A stretch of DNA of 64,000 nucleotides from Pythium myriotylum (lineage: Eukaryota > Oomycota > Peronosporomycetes > Pythiales > Pythiaceae), in assembly GCA_023091665.1 (NCBI GenBank), contig JALJCQ010000015.1:1736001-1800000 (forward strand). The letters are read 5' to 3'. Every line of letters starts with the position of its first letter. Position 1 is the stretch's first letter. Below the pieces are notes generated by a model. It did no database searches, was not told the DNA's origin, and saw only the letters and a list, made by a program, of their open reading frames with translations. Positions 25,047-36,532 of this stretch are shown here, one piece after another. The translations under genes and the position numbers were made by a program.

Positions 25047-27926
25047 AAGCTGACTCGCGTCAAGTTCCAGTCGGGCACGACCAAGCGGTCTGCGAATCTG
25101 CTTGACGTCGTGTACAGCGATGTGGCCGGCCCCATGAAGACTCCGACTTTCGGCGGCATGAAGTACTTCGCCACGTTCACCGACGACAAGTCTCGACTGT
25201 GCAAGTTGTACCTGATGCGGTCCAAGGACGAAGTCTACGACAAGTTCGTCGAGTTCGTCAACTGGGCCGAGAACCAAACCGGTCGTCGAGTCAAGGTGCT
25301 TCGAACCGACGGCGGCGGCGAGTGCCAGTCGGCCAAACTTGCCAAGTTCTGCCGCAAGCGTGGCATCGAGCACGACGTCACGCCGCCATACACGCCTCAG
25401 TTGAACGGTGTGGCGGAGCGCATGAACCGAACCATCGGTGAGTGTGGTCGTTGCAAGCTCCACCATGCCAACTTGTCCGACGAGTACTGGGGCGAAGCCG
25501 TCATGACTGCAGTCGAAGTTCGCAACCGACTTCCGACCCGCACTCAAGACTTGTACAAGTCCCCGTACGAAGAATGGTACAGGAAGAAGCCCTTGCTCGC
25601 CAACTTCAAGGTGTTCGGCTGCCATGCGTACGTCCACGTGCCGAAGGAGAAGCGGTCGAAGTTCGACGCCCGAGCCATCTTGTGTCGGTTCCTCGGCTAC
25701 TCGGACCACGAGAAGGCGTATCGGTTTGAAGAAATCGCAACCGGCCGGATCGTCATCAGTCGAGACGCGCAGTTCATGGAAGACACATTCGACGATGGCA
25801 AGCGCGAAGAACCCTGGAGCAAGTCCGTCGAGTTCCGCGACGATGAAGATGATGAAGATCAAGATGAAGCAACCGATAACCAAGATGATGAAGACATGGG
25901 TGAGCAGCCAGCCTCACCAGCACCAAGTCAGCGCAGCTACGAGCGACCGGAGTGGCAACAGGGCCAGCGGTCGCAGCGTCCAGCAGCACCAGCATCGGCC
26001 CAGCAGCCGAATGTCGACTACGCACCAGGGTCCAAGCGCCACTCTCGCACGCACTCGCTCGAGAACCTGGCTGAACCGCCAGTTGAGAAGCGCTACGGAC
26101 GTGTTGGTCGCACAAGTGGTGCGACTCCACCACCCACGCAAGGTTCAAGGACATCGCTCGAAGATCTGTCTGCACTGCTCACGTCGATCGAAGAGGAAGG
26201 CGTAGAAGATGAAGACGAAGAAGGCGAAGACGTGCAAGAACAAGGGGGAGAAGACCAAGATTACGAAGAGTTTGCTCTCGTCGTGAATTCAGGGGGAGAG
26301 TTGCCGACATCGTTCAAGTCGGCGATGGAATCTGACGACGCCAGCAACTGGAAGGAAGCCTGCGACTCCGAGCTCGAGTCGCTCAAGACGAACGAGACAT
26401 GGGACCTAGTCCCTTTGCCAGCCGGACGCAAGGCCATCACCAGCAAGTGGGTGTTCAAGGTCAAGGAAACCGCCGAAGGACTCGTCGAACGGTACAAGGC
26501 TCGACTCGTTGCCAAGGGGTTCCTGCAGAAGTACGGCATCGACTTCGAAGAGACATTCGCACCCGTCGCCAAGTTCACGTCGATCCGCACCATCCTCAGC
26601 ATCGCCGCTCGACACAAGCTCATGATCCATCAGATGGATGTCAAGACGGCGTTCCTGAACGGCAACCTCGACGAAGAAATCTACATGAAGCAGCCCGAAG
26701 GCTTCGTCGACCAGCGCCACCCCGACTACGTGTGCAAGCTCAAGCGCTCGCTCTACGGTCTCAAGCAGTCGCCACGCATGTGGAACCAGACCATCGACGC
26801 CTTCATGCGCAAGGTCGGCTTCACCAAGTGCGAGATGGACCACTGCGTGTACGTCAAGCGGAGCGGCTCAGCGATGATCTTCGTGGTGATCTACGTCGAC
26901 GACCTCATCCTCGCCTGCAACAGCCTCGAGTTGCTCACGGCGACCAAGCGTGCACTCAGCGAATGCTTCGAGATGTCCGACCTCGGCGAACTCAAGTACT
27001 GCCTCGGCATGGAAGTTGATCAAGACCCCAAGTCCGGCGACGTGACCATGCGGCAGACCAAGTTCCTGCAGTCGATCCTGACCAAGTTCGGCATGCAAGA
27101 CTGCAAACCAGTGAGGACTCCTCAAGACCCCGGACTCAAGCTGACCAAGGCCATGTGTGAAGGTGGTTGCAAGCACGAAGACACCATGAAGAACGTGCCG
27201 TACCGAAGTGCAGTCGGCGCACTCATGTACCTCATGGTCGGCACTCGACCAGACCTCGCAGCGGCAGTCGGCACACTCAGCCAGTTCGCCGCGGACCCGT
27301 GTCCAACACATTGGCAAGCTCTCAAGCGCGTGCACCGATATCTGCAAGCGACTCCGACGTACGGCCTGCAGGTCTCGGCATCGAACGACGGAAGACTGGT
27401 CGGCTACTCCGACGCCGACTGGGCTGGCGACATCGAGTCACGTCGAAGCACCAGCGGCTACGTGTTCATGCTCAACGGCGGATGCACCAGCTGGCGCAGC
27501 AAGAAGCAGCGAACTGTCGCCCTCTCCTCGACCGAAGCAGAGTACATGGCTCTATCGGAAGCGATCCAAGAAGCCGTGTGGCTCAAGGCGTTCCTGTGCG
27601 AACTCGGCGAAGTTGCAAGCGACCAAGCGCTCACGGTGTACGAAGACAACCAAGGTGCCATCGCGTTGGCCAAGAACCCCGAGTTCCACAAGCGCACCAA
27701 GCACATCGACATTCGCTACCACTTCGTTCGTGAGAAGGTCGAGGACGGTCAAGTGTGTCTGCAGTATTGCCCGACCCAAGACATGCTTGCCGACATCATG
27801 ACCAAGCCGATCCCCACTGTCCAGTTCGACGTGCTCCGCACCAAGCTTGGTGTTCAAGACGCAGTCGAGTCGAGGGGGAGTGTTGAAGATGATGCGCCTC
27901 GAACCCAGCGTCATCATTCCAGTTGA
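25008..27926 (+). CDS. Array unit 8: truncated copia pol with the original element-A 3' end
   Basis: The 5' half carries the GGGECQ change shared with unit 4. The 3' half is distinct from all other units (RVHRYLQ, LQVSASN, GGCTSW, HKRTKH, PIPTV). It resembles the inverted copies at 40-44 kb, consistent with an original 3' end of element A. The frame stops in the terminal LTR. Confidence 0.85.
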   Translation: MHFASHQPSDLPTKLTRVKFQSGTTKRSANLLDVVYSDVAGPMKTPTFGGMKYFATFTDDKSRLCKLYLMRSKDEVYDKFVEFVNWAENQTGRRVKVLRTDGGGECQSAKLAKFCRKRGIEHDVTPPYTPQLNGVAERMNRTIGECGRCKLHHANLSDEYWGEAVMTAVEVRNRLPTRTQDLYKSPYEEWYRKKPLLANFKVFGCHAYVHVPKEKRSKFDARAILCRFLGYSDHEKAYRFEEIATGRIVISRDAQFMEDTFDDGKREEPWSKSVEFRDDEDDEDQDEATDNQDDEDMGEQPASPAPSQRSYERPEWQQGQRSQRPAAPASAQQPNVDYAPGSKRHSRTHSLENLAEPPVEKRYGRVGRTSGATPPPTQGSRTSLEDLSALLTSIEEEGVEDEDEEGEDVQEQGGEDQDYEEFALVVNSGGELPTSFKSAMESDDASNWKEACDSELESLKTNETWDLVPLPAGRKAITSKWVFKVKETAEGLVERYKARLVAKGFLQKYGIDFEETFAPVAKFTSIRTILSIAARHKLMIHQMDVKTAFLNGNLDEEIYMKQPEGFVDQRHPDYVCKLKRSLYGLKQSPRMWNQTIDAFMRKVGFTKCEMDHCVYVKRSGSAMIFVVIYVDDLILACNSLELLTATKRALSECFEMSDLGELKYCLGMEVDQDPKSGDVTMRQTKFLQSILTKFGMQDCKPVRTPQDPGLKLTKAMCEGGCKHEDTMKNVPYRSAVGALMYLMVGTRPDLAAAVGTLSQFAADPCPTHWQALKRVHRYLQATPTYGLQVSASNDGRLVGYSDADWAGDIESRRSTSGYVFMLNGGCTSWRSKKQRTVALSSTEAEYMALSEAIQEAVWLKAFLCELGEVASDQALTVYEDNQGAIALAKNPEFHKRTKHIDIRYHFVREKVEDGQVCLQYCPTQDMLADIMTKPIPTVQFDVLRTKLGVQDAVESRGSVEDDAPRTQRHHSS

Positions 27927-28240
27927 AGCTCGACAGTTGAAGCTCGGCTGTAGAAGATTCTCCTGCAGAAGATTCTCCGTGGAAGATTCGACATGTGGAA
28001 GATTCGACATGTGGAAGATTCTCCATCTGGTTCTGGTTTGAATCCAGTGCCACCCATCGACTTCGTTGAAGTATCCACGAAGTCAGTTTATGTTTGCATA
28101 TGTTTACGATAGGTAGGACATACATATGATTATGGTAGCGTAGGACACACACAGACGGCTTAGAGGTAGCAGTAGCGAACTAAGTCCCGATCAATTCACT
28201 TTGCATTTTTGCATCCCACCAACCAAGCGACCTTCCAACA
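27881..28240 (+). repeat. Terminal LTR of the array (3' LTR of element A)
   Basis: 360 bp. It differs from the array LTRs (AGTTTATG, CTCGACAG, CTCCATCTGG, AGTAGCG, an extra T near the end). It is followed by AGACG and unrelated DNA, so AGACG is the predicted outer target-site duplication; its partner would lie left of the window. Confidence 0.92.
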
Positions 28241-29097
28241 AGACGCTTTGAGTTTGCCTACTTCGTGTTTTCGGGTAACCTTCTAACTTCGTAGCCGATC
28301 AATGACTGCTCAATTAAAGAGTAATACACGTATCGTTTCGATTCCATTCTCTCCGAACGGACTCTATCTCGCGAGTAGAAGAAGTTGCATTGACTGAAAC
28401 GACAGTCTTGGATTAATCATGGAAGTCATGGACGCTATGTGGAACACTCCTGACATTCTACCACTTGTTCATTACTCACACATTAATGCAGGACTCTACA
28501 TGACAGCTGTGGCCCAAAAGCTTCGCCTATAATCGCACACTGGAATGGGGGCCGTGTAGTCTCTGATCTTTGGGGCGTACGCGTAGGCGCTGACGTCTAC
28601 TTGTCAGCTGTGGAGGATGGGAGCAAGTCCTGTGACGTGTCCGTCCCATCGATATCGCTGTGTCATGAGGTCACAGCCCACAACAAGTAAGCTACAAGCG
28701 AGATCTGACCGACACGTCAAATTTCCTTACCGGACTCAGCGACTCCCAGCCAGGAAATTCATCTAGACTCGCCGTCACGAGGAACGGCGCTCGCGGGACA
28801 GGAGGGCGGTGAGCTTGCTCTTTTAATTCCTTTACTCGCCGGTCACGCGGCTGTCATGAAGCGGCGGCACGACGGGACTTCGACGACTTCGTCGTGGCAG
28901 GACAGGAGGGGATCTGTGAGTGAGCTCAATGAAGATCGTTGAAGTTCCGTCAATTCACTCTGAATCGGGGACGATTCGATGAATCGCGTCGATATTGTAG
29001 TTTTCACACTCGTCTTCAAGCAGCGTAGTTTTCACTTTCACACATTTCGAGGAAAATGGGATTTATTTTCACTAAATTTCAACTATTTTACCAGGCT
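28241..29097. other. Gene-free stretch between the array and the LINE
   Basis: No convincing coding sequence. Two loosely related GGACAGGAGGG-containing segments (near 28798 and 28898) are the only visible internal similarity. The 3' end of the LINE and any residue of the gypsy 3' end should lie here, but I could not recognise either. Confidence 0.5.
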
Positions 29098-29152
29098 TTA
29101 GAGATTTCTCCAATAATGGACAGGACATGGTGAGAAAGGGACAAGGCATGAA

Positions 29153-29625
29153 CTACAGTAAACAGAAGGAATCATGCACTGTAACACTCGCCATTTGGAA
29201 GCCGCCGTCTGCACGTGACGCGTGCGCGACTGCCTGACTAGCTCCGGCCTGGCCTCGACCGCCTTGAGCAGATAGATCGCCATGCCACGCGTAATTGTCG
29301 ATAAGGTGTTGCAGGCGCCGGACCTGACTTGCTGTGGGCCACGAGTGTCTAGCGACGAACATAATCTTCGGTGGGATAACGGCTTGACAGATCTGAACCC
29401 TTTGAAGTAGATCGGTGGTCTTGATAGACGCGAGGTGCATCTTGGCTTGGATTTGTTGAATTGTCAGGTCCCATACTGCGTCCGCAGGAGCCGCCGTAGA
29501 GATCTGGCCGCCCAAGTACCGAGCGAGCTGGGTCGCATCAGCGACCGGGAAGGCAGAGATGCGTCCCGCACGGGCGACTTGTGTGGCATCCAAACATGCA
29601 GCAACGCTCTTGGAGATGTTCACCT
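29153..29625 (-). pseudogene. LINE post-RT domain fragment
   Basis: This frame lies beyond the MITE on the minus strand. It carries the thumb/connection segment of the LINE polyprotein (ARYLGGQI, VQICQAVIPPKIMF, LQHLIDNYAWHG). The frame shifts after the last motif, so the C-terminus is not defined. Confidence 0.6.
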
Positions 29626-30212
29626 GAGAGCATCTCCACCAGTGTAGTGAAAAATCCGACAAATATGAGTGCCAATTCACTCGGCCAAAAGCCGAAGTAG
29701 GAGTGTTCCCGCACCAGTCCAGGGTTAAAATAGAATCGCCACGACTCAAGCACGTTTGGTCCAACTTTGCGCAAACACCCGTGTGCTTTTCTCAACGCCC
29801 ATATTCGCAAAATAACTGGATCACCAACGCGGAAATTTAGACCTACTAGAAGAGCTTGAGGGACTGAGAATTTCGTCCTCGAGCGCATCGTAGTTGCGGC
29901 CCCGTGGTGCCTTCGGCTTCCCTGCTTTCTTGCACTCCGCCATCCTTCTCGTCCAAGTCGCTCAAGAAAGAATGATAGAGCCTCTTCACTTCGATCGACA
30001 CTACAATTTGGCGCGCATCCGCTGTTCGTTCAACGCCAACGTCTCAGAGCCCCGTCCCAGCTCGATGGAATCCCACCAGATCTAGTGGGATTTCACCTGG
30101 CCAGTGGAATTTACTCGAGATTTAACCAGACTGGTGCAAATTCTGAAAAGTTAAATTTCGACCACATTTCACTTTTTTCTCAGATTTAACCCGACTGGTG
30201 GAGATGCTCTGA
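29626..30212. mobile_element. 581-bp MITE, probably PIF/Harbinger type, with TGA duplication
   Basis: The element is 29629-30209. It has perfect 16-bp terminal inverted repeats, GAGCATCTCCACCAGT, flanked by TGA at 29626-29628 and 30210-30212. Removing it together with one TGA brings the two halves of the LINE post-RT region together. The 3-bp duplication suggests the PIF/Harbinger superfamily (inference). The interior has no transposase-like frame but holds several AGTGGGATTT/AAATTTAACC-type short repeats. Confidence 0.85.
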
Positions 30213-30744
30213 GCCCTGAAACGTTCGCAAACTCGTCAAAAAGGTTGGCCAGGTGGATGGTTTCGTCTGGTGTCCGAAGATATACCGTTGTGTCATCTGC
30301 AAACCCAACAATGGTGACGTTGGCTCCGCCTGGAAGCTCTATCCCGGGAAGGCGAGTCGACGCGTGTACCATCTCGTACAGCGTGTCGACAGCCAGGACA
30401 AAGAGGGTTGGCGCGAGCGGACAGCCCTGGCGAATGCCAGTCGTGATGTCAACGGCCGCTGACACTTCGTGTTCGGAGAGATAGGCCGCCGTCGTCACAA
30501 GGTGCATGGCGTGTACGGCTTGGACCATCCTCTCCGTGAAGCCATGTCGAATAAGAGCGAGCTGAAGGAATCTGCGATCAAGCGTGTCGTACGCTTTGGC
30601 AAAATCAAGCAGTACCGCCATCGCCGAGCGCATCTCAGAGGAGCGTTGCGCGACTTTCCGCACAGCCGACCAAATGTCGAGAGCGTCGTGGACTTGGCGT
30701 CCCGCAACGAATCCGTGTTGGGTCGTGGACACGAGCCGAGGCAC
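30213..30744 (-). pseudogene. LINE reverse transcriptase, palm and active site
   Basis: The frame contains QHGFVAGRQ, LLDFAKAYDTLDR (first catalytic Asp), GIRQGCPLAPTLFVLAVDTL and GFADDTTVY (FADD active site). These are the RT motifs of LINE-type elements. It is cut at its C-terminal side by the MITE. Confidence 0.85.
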
Positions 30745-30813
30745 ATGTTTCCGGAGTCGGTTCAGGATGACCTTGGCGTAGAGCTTGTAGTCAGTGTTGA
30801 GAAGCGCTATAGG

Positions 30814-31122
30814 TCAAAAGTCCAGACCGGTTTCCGGGACGGACTTCTTCGGAATGCAGAAAATGGAGGCCGCTTTGAAACTCGGCGGGAGTATGCCACT
30901 GCGGTACCAAAGCGAAAAGAGCGGTGCTAAAACGCCTGGAAGCTCTTCCGCTTGGTCTCGGTACCAGTCATTGGGTATGCCGTCGGGTCCACAAGCTTTC
31001 CCGCGAGGCAAGGCGCGTATCGCCGCCGCAACTTCAACTTCGGTAAAATCGTCATCAAGCTGGGTGAGCTCAGGGTCGCTCGGTCGATCAGGGAGCGTCG
31101 CAAAGAACAGATCTTGCGCCAC
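30814..31122 (-). pseudogene. LINE reverse transcriptase, N-terminal part
   Basis: The motif ALPRGKACGPDGIPNDWYR, followed by the ILPPSFKAASIFCIPKK finger region, identifies the RT N-terminus. It is separated from the palm fragment by a frameshift in the 70-bp gap between the two frames. Confidence 0.8.
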
Positions 31123-31875
31123 GGCATCGCGTGGAGGCTGCTGGGTGACCGGTCCAGTCGAGCGCGATGCGGTCCGCGGACCCTACGGTCTGCCCGGGTC
31201 GGCGCGGCAGAGCTGCCGCTGTGCGACGACCAAACCGTGAGTTGATACGTGTAAACCCATGCTTGGCAGACTCCGCAGAGGGGCCGGCGTGCGTGGTGCG
31301 CCTCACCAATTGTCTCCTCGCCGTCCCTGCCGCCTGAACTGAGATGAGCTTCCGTCGGATCTGTTTGTACCTTCGAGCCGGTTCGAGGGCAAGGAGTGAC
31401 ATAGCCCGTGTAATTTCGTCGATCGTCGCGTCGCGTGGGACACCGGCCAGCGAGCTGGCGTACTTTGCGTCACGCAGAGCGCGATGAAGCCGCTTAATTT
31501 TATCTCGATGCCCCCTGGTGGCAACCTCGATGCATTCACGTTTGGCCCGCAGACTAGATCGTCGTGCCGCCGTCTTCAGCGAGTCCCATCCTGCCGCTGA
31601 TTCCGGCGCTGGTAGGGACGCCAACGCACGTCCTTGTGCTCGCAACATGGTTGTCCCGACACTTCGTATCTGGTCCGCCGCACACTTCGGGAGCGGGTAT
31701 CGCAGACTCGGCACACGCGAACCAGTCGAGGTCGGTGCAAACATGGGCCCAATGCAAATCCAGACGGCGTCGTGATCGGAGCGCTGTTGTGGTGGCTCTG
31801 TGAGCACTCGACGCACCCGAGCGGTATGATTCGCCGACAAGTACCAACGGTCGAGGCATTCACACGTGTCGACAA
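31123..31875 (-). pseudogene. LINE endonuclease tail and linker
   Basis: CLDRWYLSANHTARV followed by RSDHDAVWI is the end of an AP-endonuclease-like domain. An Arg-rich linker leads toward the RT. The open frame fuses by chance with upstream gypsy integrase codons, which makes it look longer (to 32065) than the LINE part really is. Confidence 0.65.
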
Positions 31876-32827
31876 AAACTCGTCGACCTTGCGGCGCTTC
31901 GCCGACTTGGAAACACCTTCCAACTGGGAGGCAAGTAATTACCGAGCCCCTCCCCCACCAGACTGGGCACTGCCCATGAGACAGAGCGGCAACGCTGGGT
32001 GTCTCAACCTGTTCACGTAGAACGGCGACAGCATGAACAGAGCTGTTCATCGCGAACTCCACCATGGGGAAGTGGTCGCACCACGAGAGTGGGTCACTCG
32101 CACAATACGAGCGAAGGATATCCTCGACGACGCGGTTGGTGCGCTCGGTCTGACCATCGGTCTACGGATGGTCCGTCGTCGACATGTCGAGCCTGGAGCC
32201 CAGGAATTGGAAAAGGCCCTCCCAGAAATCGCTGGTGATTCTGGGATCCCGATCGGAGACAACCGAATCGGGCAAGCCGTGGAGACGGAATACGACGTCA
32301 ACGAACAGTCATGCACAGTCGAGACCTGTGCAGGTGTCTGACACCGGAGCAAGATAACCATCTTGCTGAGACGGTCGACGAAGACCAGCACACCGTTGTG
32401 ACCTCTGGACGTTCTCGGCATGCCGAAGAAGAAGTCCATGCTCACAGAGCGCCAGCAGTCGCTGGGGACAGGCAGGCTCTGAAGCGGGGCCTGAGAGTCT
32501 GAACTTGGCTTCACTCGTTGGCAGACGTCACATGTGCGGACATACAACGACACCCACATCTATGGGCCACCAAAACCTTGGGCTGGGAAGCGAGTATGTC
32601 TTCTCACAGCCAAGATGGCCAGCACCGGGTGCGTCGTGGGCACCATGCGCGATCACATATCGCAGGTCGTCGTCTGCACGAACGACAATGCGAGCTTCTT
32701 TGCTGTTCGAGACCTGATATTTCAGGAGGTCGTCCTCGAACGAGGACCAATGAAGTCGGGCTCGAACGGAGGCGAGAGAGGATTCTCCGAGTCTGACGAC
32801 TTGGGAACACGAATGATCTCCGCACAT
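31876..32827 (-). pseudogene. Gypsy integrase, multiply frameshifted
   Basis: The zinc-binding module (GAGHLGCEKTY, CDVCQRVKP) lies at about 32640-32480. The first catalytic Asp (SVSMDFFFGMP) is near 32435, and late-domain motifs (VEFAMNSSVHA near 32050; SPFYVN, RHPALPL, KSAKRRKVDEFL near 32020-31880) follow in shifted frames. The C-terminal tail is replaced by LINE sequence. Confidence 0.75.
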
Positions 32828-34357
32828 TGTGCGTCGCCTGCGTAGGCGTCACGAACAAGTCGTAGACATCGGAAGCAACTGATGTGAGATGGTTCATCTC
32901 GTAGTCGGGACGCCGAGAGAGTGCGTCCGCCAGCACGTTGAGCCGACCCGGCTTGTACTCAACAGTAAAGTTGTATTCTGAAAAGTTGGCCATCAGCGAG
33001 CTATTCGCGGCGACAAGTGCGGAGGCTGTGTTGCCGCGCGTAGGGCCGCATGGTCTGTGTAGACCACGAACGGCAGCGTGCCGAGAAGGTGAACGCGGAA
33101 CTTCACCAAGGTGTACTCCATCGCCAACAATTCCTTGTCGTGAACTGGATAGTTCTTCTCGGCCGCTTGGAGTTGCCGAGTCTGGTAAGAGATGACTCTC
33201 TCGTGGCCATCTTGGTCCTTCTGCAAAAGTGCACAGCCGATCGCATAGTCGGAGGCGTCACAGACGACGCTGTACGGAGCGGAGCCATCCGGCAACGCCA
33301 GGATCGGCGCTTGGAGAAGACTATCCTTGATCTTCTGGAAAGCAGCTGCCATGTCGTGAGACCACGACCACTCAACGTCACTCTTGAGCAGCTGAGTCAG
33401 CGGCCGAGCCATCTCGGCGTAGTTCTTCGTGAACCGGTGCAAGTGGTTGGCGAGACCCGACCACTTGCGTAGGTCCTTAACGGACCGTGGCGACGGCCAC
33501 TCGGCAATGGCCTTCACCTTCTCGGGGTCTGCCCGAACACCGTTGACTCCGACGAAGCACCCAAGCACTGGGATCTCTTCGGCACCGAAGATACGCTTAT
33601 CCAGGTTGGCATAAAGCTTATGCTCCTCGAGGTATTCGAGAACTTGGCGGAGGTGATCCTCATGGAGCGCACCCAAATCACGACCGGGCTCCGGCCTCAT
33701 GTGGACGTAGATGTCGTCGAAGTACGTCAGCGCGAACGCTCGCAGGGGACGGAACAAAAGGGTCACTAGGCGATTGAACGTCGCTGGGGCGTTCGACAGC
33801 CCCTGTGGCATCACGAGCCACCCCCAGAGCATGCCGCTCGGCGTACTGATGGCAGTCTTGGGGTCCCCACGCTCCATTAGCACTTGGTGATAACCGTGGA
33901 CCAAGTCGAGAGAACTGAACTTCTTCGCGCCGGACATCCGGTGGATGATCACATCCTTCCGAGAGATCGGAGTGGACGCAGGAATCGTCTGTGTGTTCAA
34001 CTTGTTGTACGCGTGGACGATCCTCCACTTGCCATTTGGCTTGCGCACACAGAACGTTGGTGTGCTGTGTGGCGAGACGCTCTCGAGCACCAGGCCAGCC
34101 TTGGCTTTCTTGGCAAAGAATTCATCAACGATTGTTCGGCCGGCGAACCGTCGCATAGCTCGAGCCAGGCTTGAGCTTGATCTCGTGGCGAACGCCACGA
34201 TCTGGGGGCAGCCCCGCCGGCGGGTTCTTGCTAAGGCAAGTCTCCGCAAACCGCTTGACCAGCGGGTAGAACCGATCCTTCGGATTCTTGGGGATGACCG
34301 AACCACGGCGAGCATCAAACTCTGACGAAACTCAACGAGGACATCCTCGTCAATCAC
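32828..34357 (-). pseudogene. Gypsy reverse transcriptase and RNase H
   Basis: The frame shows SPHSTPTFCVRKPNGKWRIV, FSSLDLVHGYHQV, MPQGLSNAPATF and the YFDDIYVH active site (near 33710). These are followed by the RNase H motifs CDASDYAIGCALLQ, DKELLAMEY and YTDHAAL. The end of RNase H (YKPGRLNVLADALSR, near 32940) is in another frame. The N-terminal RT residues (KDRFYPLVKRFAE, near 34260) are also out of frame, so at least two indels split this domain. Confidence 0.85.
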
Positions 34358-34387
34358 CGTCGAGGTGTTGAGTTGAGCGAGGTCTCG

Positions 34388-35390
34388 CTAGGATCGGAGG
34401 ATCACAATCTCAGCGATCTCACCAGCCTTGAGCTCGCGGACGAAATCGTCCATAGGGAGTTCCTCCAAGCTAGTCAGCTCGGATAACTCTGGCAAAGGTG
34501 CCATATCGACCGTGGACGGATCGATCGACGATCCCGTCATCACATCAATGATGTGCACGTCATGCGACGCGTCCGAGAGCGGGAGTGGCTCAGGCCTGGG
34601 CTCGGTCATATCCGACGACCCTGAAAGCAATTCGACCGCACGCGGACACGCGACAGGGAGGCACATCCCCGAAGCATTTCCCATGCTGGTACTCGGAGGG
34701 GGCGGAGACGACTCGACGCCCTCTTCTACGCTGTACTCCACGGCAGACGGCACGACCGTCTCCGGAACACCCGAGGTGTCCATGGCGTTCACTACGCCAA
34801 TGAAGTAGGCACTTCCATCATCTTTGATGGGGCTCATCAGCAGGCGGACGAAGGAGGGTTCATGACGCTCCTGAGCTCCGTTCCTGCCGGGAGACGTGCT
34901 TCCAATCGTCTTGGTTCTCCAGTCGATCCATGGCTCGTGGCGCTCAAGCCACGGCATGCCGAGGATGATGTCAAACCTCTCATCCATGTCGAGCACTGTA
35001 AAGCGCTCGACTGAGTCGAAATCAACAAACGCAATGCATAGATCGACTTCGATCTTCTTCGTCTCTGCGACGAAGCGCGTCGCAAGACGCACCGAGACTC
35101 TTCCGAGATCTCGCTCACAAGCTTGAGCAAAAAGAGAAACATTCTTAGCAATACTTTGCTTGCGACCATAATTGCGCGTCGCACCAGAGTCGATTAAGAC
35201 TCTGAAGGGACGTGCAAATCCCTTCGCTTGAGCAGTGGCGACGATGAGCTCGCCACTGATGCGCTGCTCATCAGCTGCTGAGAAGAGATCTTCTCCAGGG
35301 GGCGCGCCGCCTTGCGATACTGCCGAACTCGGCGTTGCGGAGCGAGGAGTGCCACAGACACTGCCCCGCGTCTACTGGGAACTGTCGCTC
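34388..35390 (-). pseudogene. Gypsy aspartic protease and linker
   Basis: The protease motif LIDSGATRN lies near 35190 in a frame different from the gag frame. ATRFVAETKK, DLCIAFVDF and DIILGMPWLERH are the protease flap and C-terminal LGMPWL motifs of Ty3/gypsy elements. A Ser/Asp-rich linker follows and ends in a stop at 34388, before the RT frame. Confidence 0.75.
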
Positions 35391-36493
35391 CCATGCGACG
35401 TGGTAGCAGATCCACCTCGGTTTCCCGAGCGCCTGGACGACCACGGCGGGCACGAACACCGACCGTTTTGCGCGGATAATTCCGCTGGGTGACCGAACTT
35501 CCAACAACCGGAACACTTGATGTGAAGAGCCTCCACGTCGATCGCACGCAAGTCGACCGTGCTGAGATCAACTCCACTGAGGTCGACGACACTCGGGTCC
35601 ATCGGTTCGGCGACCGGTGGCGAAACCGGCGTGACCGGAGGTGGCGCTGCCGGATTCACGGATAACCCGCGCGAGAGGCGCTGAACGTAGTCTCCTCGTA
35701 GCGCGACGAAGAACGCGTCTTCTAAGAGCATGGGCTCCTCGCGGAAAACCGCAGCCTTCTCAGGACCGGGATCCATCCCTTCCATGAACGTCGTCAGCAT
35801 GACGTCTTCTGCGAGCGCATTCGCAGCCATGTTGGCACGGAGTTGACGTAACTCCTGCACATACATGTGCAGCTCGCGGCCGCCTTGCCGACAAGCGAGA
35901 AACGCAGCTCGCTGGCGATGCGCCACATTTGGCGGTTGAAACATCGACTTCATCGCCTTGGCAAGCGTTGCCCAGTCGGGAAAACATCCGGGATGCGACG
36001 TCTCGCACGTGAGGGCCCAGATCTTCGCCCGGCCCGTCATGTTCGAGATCACAAAGGCGATCTTCTGCAGTTCATCACCGATACAGCTGGCTGCTGTTGC
36101 GAGCTCGATCTCGCGTTGCCAGAAGGCAAGATTGTAGCTTTCTTCATCCGAATAAGGGGATACCGTAACCTCCACGGCCTGAGGTGCCGGCGACGTCGCA
36201 TACGTAACCGTCGGCGGCACCTGAGCTGGTTGACTATCCTGAGTCACGGATACGCGGGACGTCACGACGTCGAGAAGATACTTCTCGAGGGCTGTCTCGT
36301 AGTCGCGAAAACGCGCGACATGTGCGAGGACTTCGCCAGAGCCGCGTCGAAGCAGCTCGATGACGCTTGCTCGGCCATTGATGGTCCCCATCTTCTGGAG
36401 ATTGGCCCACTGGGCCTCATCCAGGTACGGGTGGTCTTGACGCGACAGCGTTGGATGGCTTGACGCCATCACGAAGCCAGAAGCTTCGGACAT
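35372..36493 (-). CDS. Gypsy gag-like protein
   Basis: A 373-residue frame starting at the first ATG downstream of the LTR. The centre has the gag helices (YNLAFWQREIELATA, AKIWALTCETSHPGCFPDWATLAKAMKSMF split over two helices, ELHMYVQELRQLRA). Near the C-terminus a zinc-knuckle-like CSGCWKFGH is present, but the fourth ligand position is Ser instead of Cys. It overlaps the protease frame at its end. This is the only long intact frame of the element. Confidence 0.75.
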   Translation of the reverse strand: MSEASGFVMASSHPTLSRQDHPYLDEAQWANLQKMGTINGRASVIELLRRGSGEVLAHVARFRDYETALEKYLLDVVTSRVSVTQDSQPAQVPPTVTYATSPAPQAVEVTVSPYSDEESYNLAFWQREIELATAASCIGDELQKIAFVISNMTGRAKIWALTCETSHPGCFPDWATLAKAMKSMFQPPNVAHRQRAAFLACRQGGRELHMYVQELRQLRANMAANALAEDVMLTTFMEGMDPGPEKAAVFREEPMLLEDAFFVALRGDYVQRLSRGLSVNPAAPPPVTPVSPPVAEPMDPSVVDLSGVDLSTVDLRAIDVEALHIKCSGCWKFGHPAELSAQNGRCSCPPWSSRRSGNRGGSATTSHGSDSSQ

Positions 36494-36532
36494 AACGATG
36501 TCGGTGTCGGATTGACGACGTGGTACCAAGTG

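Larger units (their letters stand above)
2337..28240 (+). repeat. Eight-unit head-to-tail tandem array of 3,193-bp copia fragments
   Basis: Each unit is one 359-bp LTR plus 2,834 bp running from the AAGCT site in the integrase region to the polypurine tract. Unit starts are 2337, 5530, 8723, 11916, 15109, 18302, 21495 and 24688; a final LTR closes the array at 27881-28240. Spacing is exactly 3,193 bp throughout, with no net indel. Units 1 and 5, 2 and 6, 3 and 7, and the 5' half of 4 with 8 share private variants, so the array is two copies of a four-unit block (2337-15108 and 15109-27880). No unit has gag, protease or a primer-binding site. An assembly artefact cannot be excluded from the sequence alone. 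Confidence 0.92.
29150..31875 (-). mobile_element. 5'-truncated non-LTR retrotransposon (LINE), interrupted
   Basis: Read right to left, the sequence starts in the C-terminal end of an AP-type endonuclease (LDRWYLSANH then SDHDAV). It continues through a linker and a reverse transcriptase (ALPRGKACGPDGIPNDW; LLDFAKAYDTLDR; GIRQGCPLAPTLF; GFADDTTVY active site) and ends in the post-RT region (SGLRA, then, beyond the MITE, YLGGQI and related helices). The order is that of a LINE. The 5' end, including most of the endonuclease, is missing and abuts gypsy integrase sequence near 31875. Reading frames shift several times and no polyA-type end was found. Confidence 0.8.

Noticed and set aside
2337..28240. 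CRISPR array or classical short satellite
   Set aside because: Unit length is 3,193 bp with coding content and LTRs; the genome is eukaryotic.
28798..28930. GGACAGGAGGG repeats as a possible element end
   Set aside because: The similarity is short and irregular and has no flanking duplication.
31088..32065. A single 325-codon protein combining gypsy and LINE parts
   Set aside because: The N-terminal residues are gypsy integrase and the rest is LINE endonuclease and linker; the open frame crosses an insertion boundary by chance.
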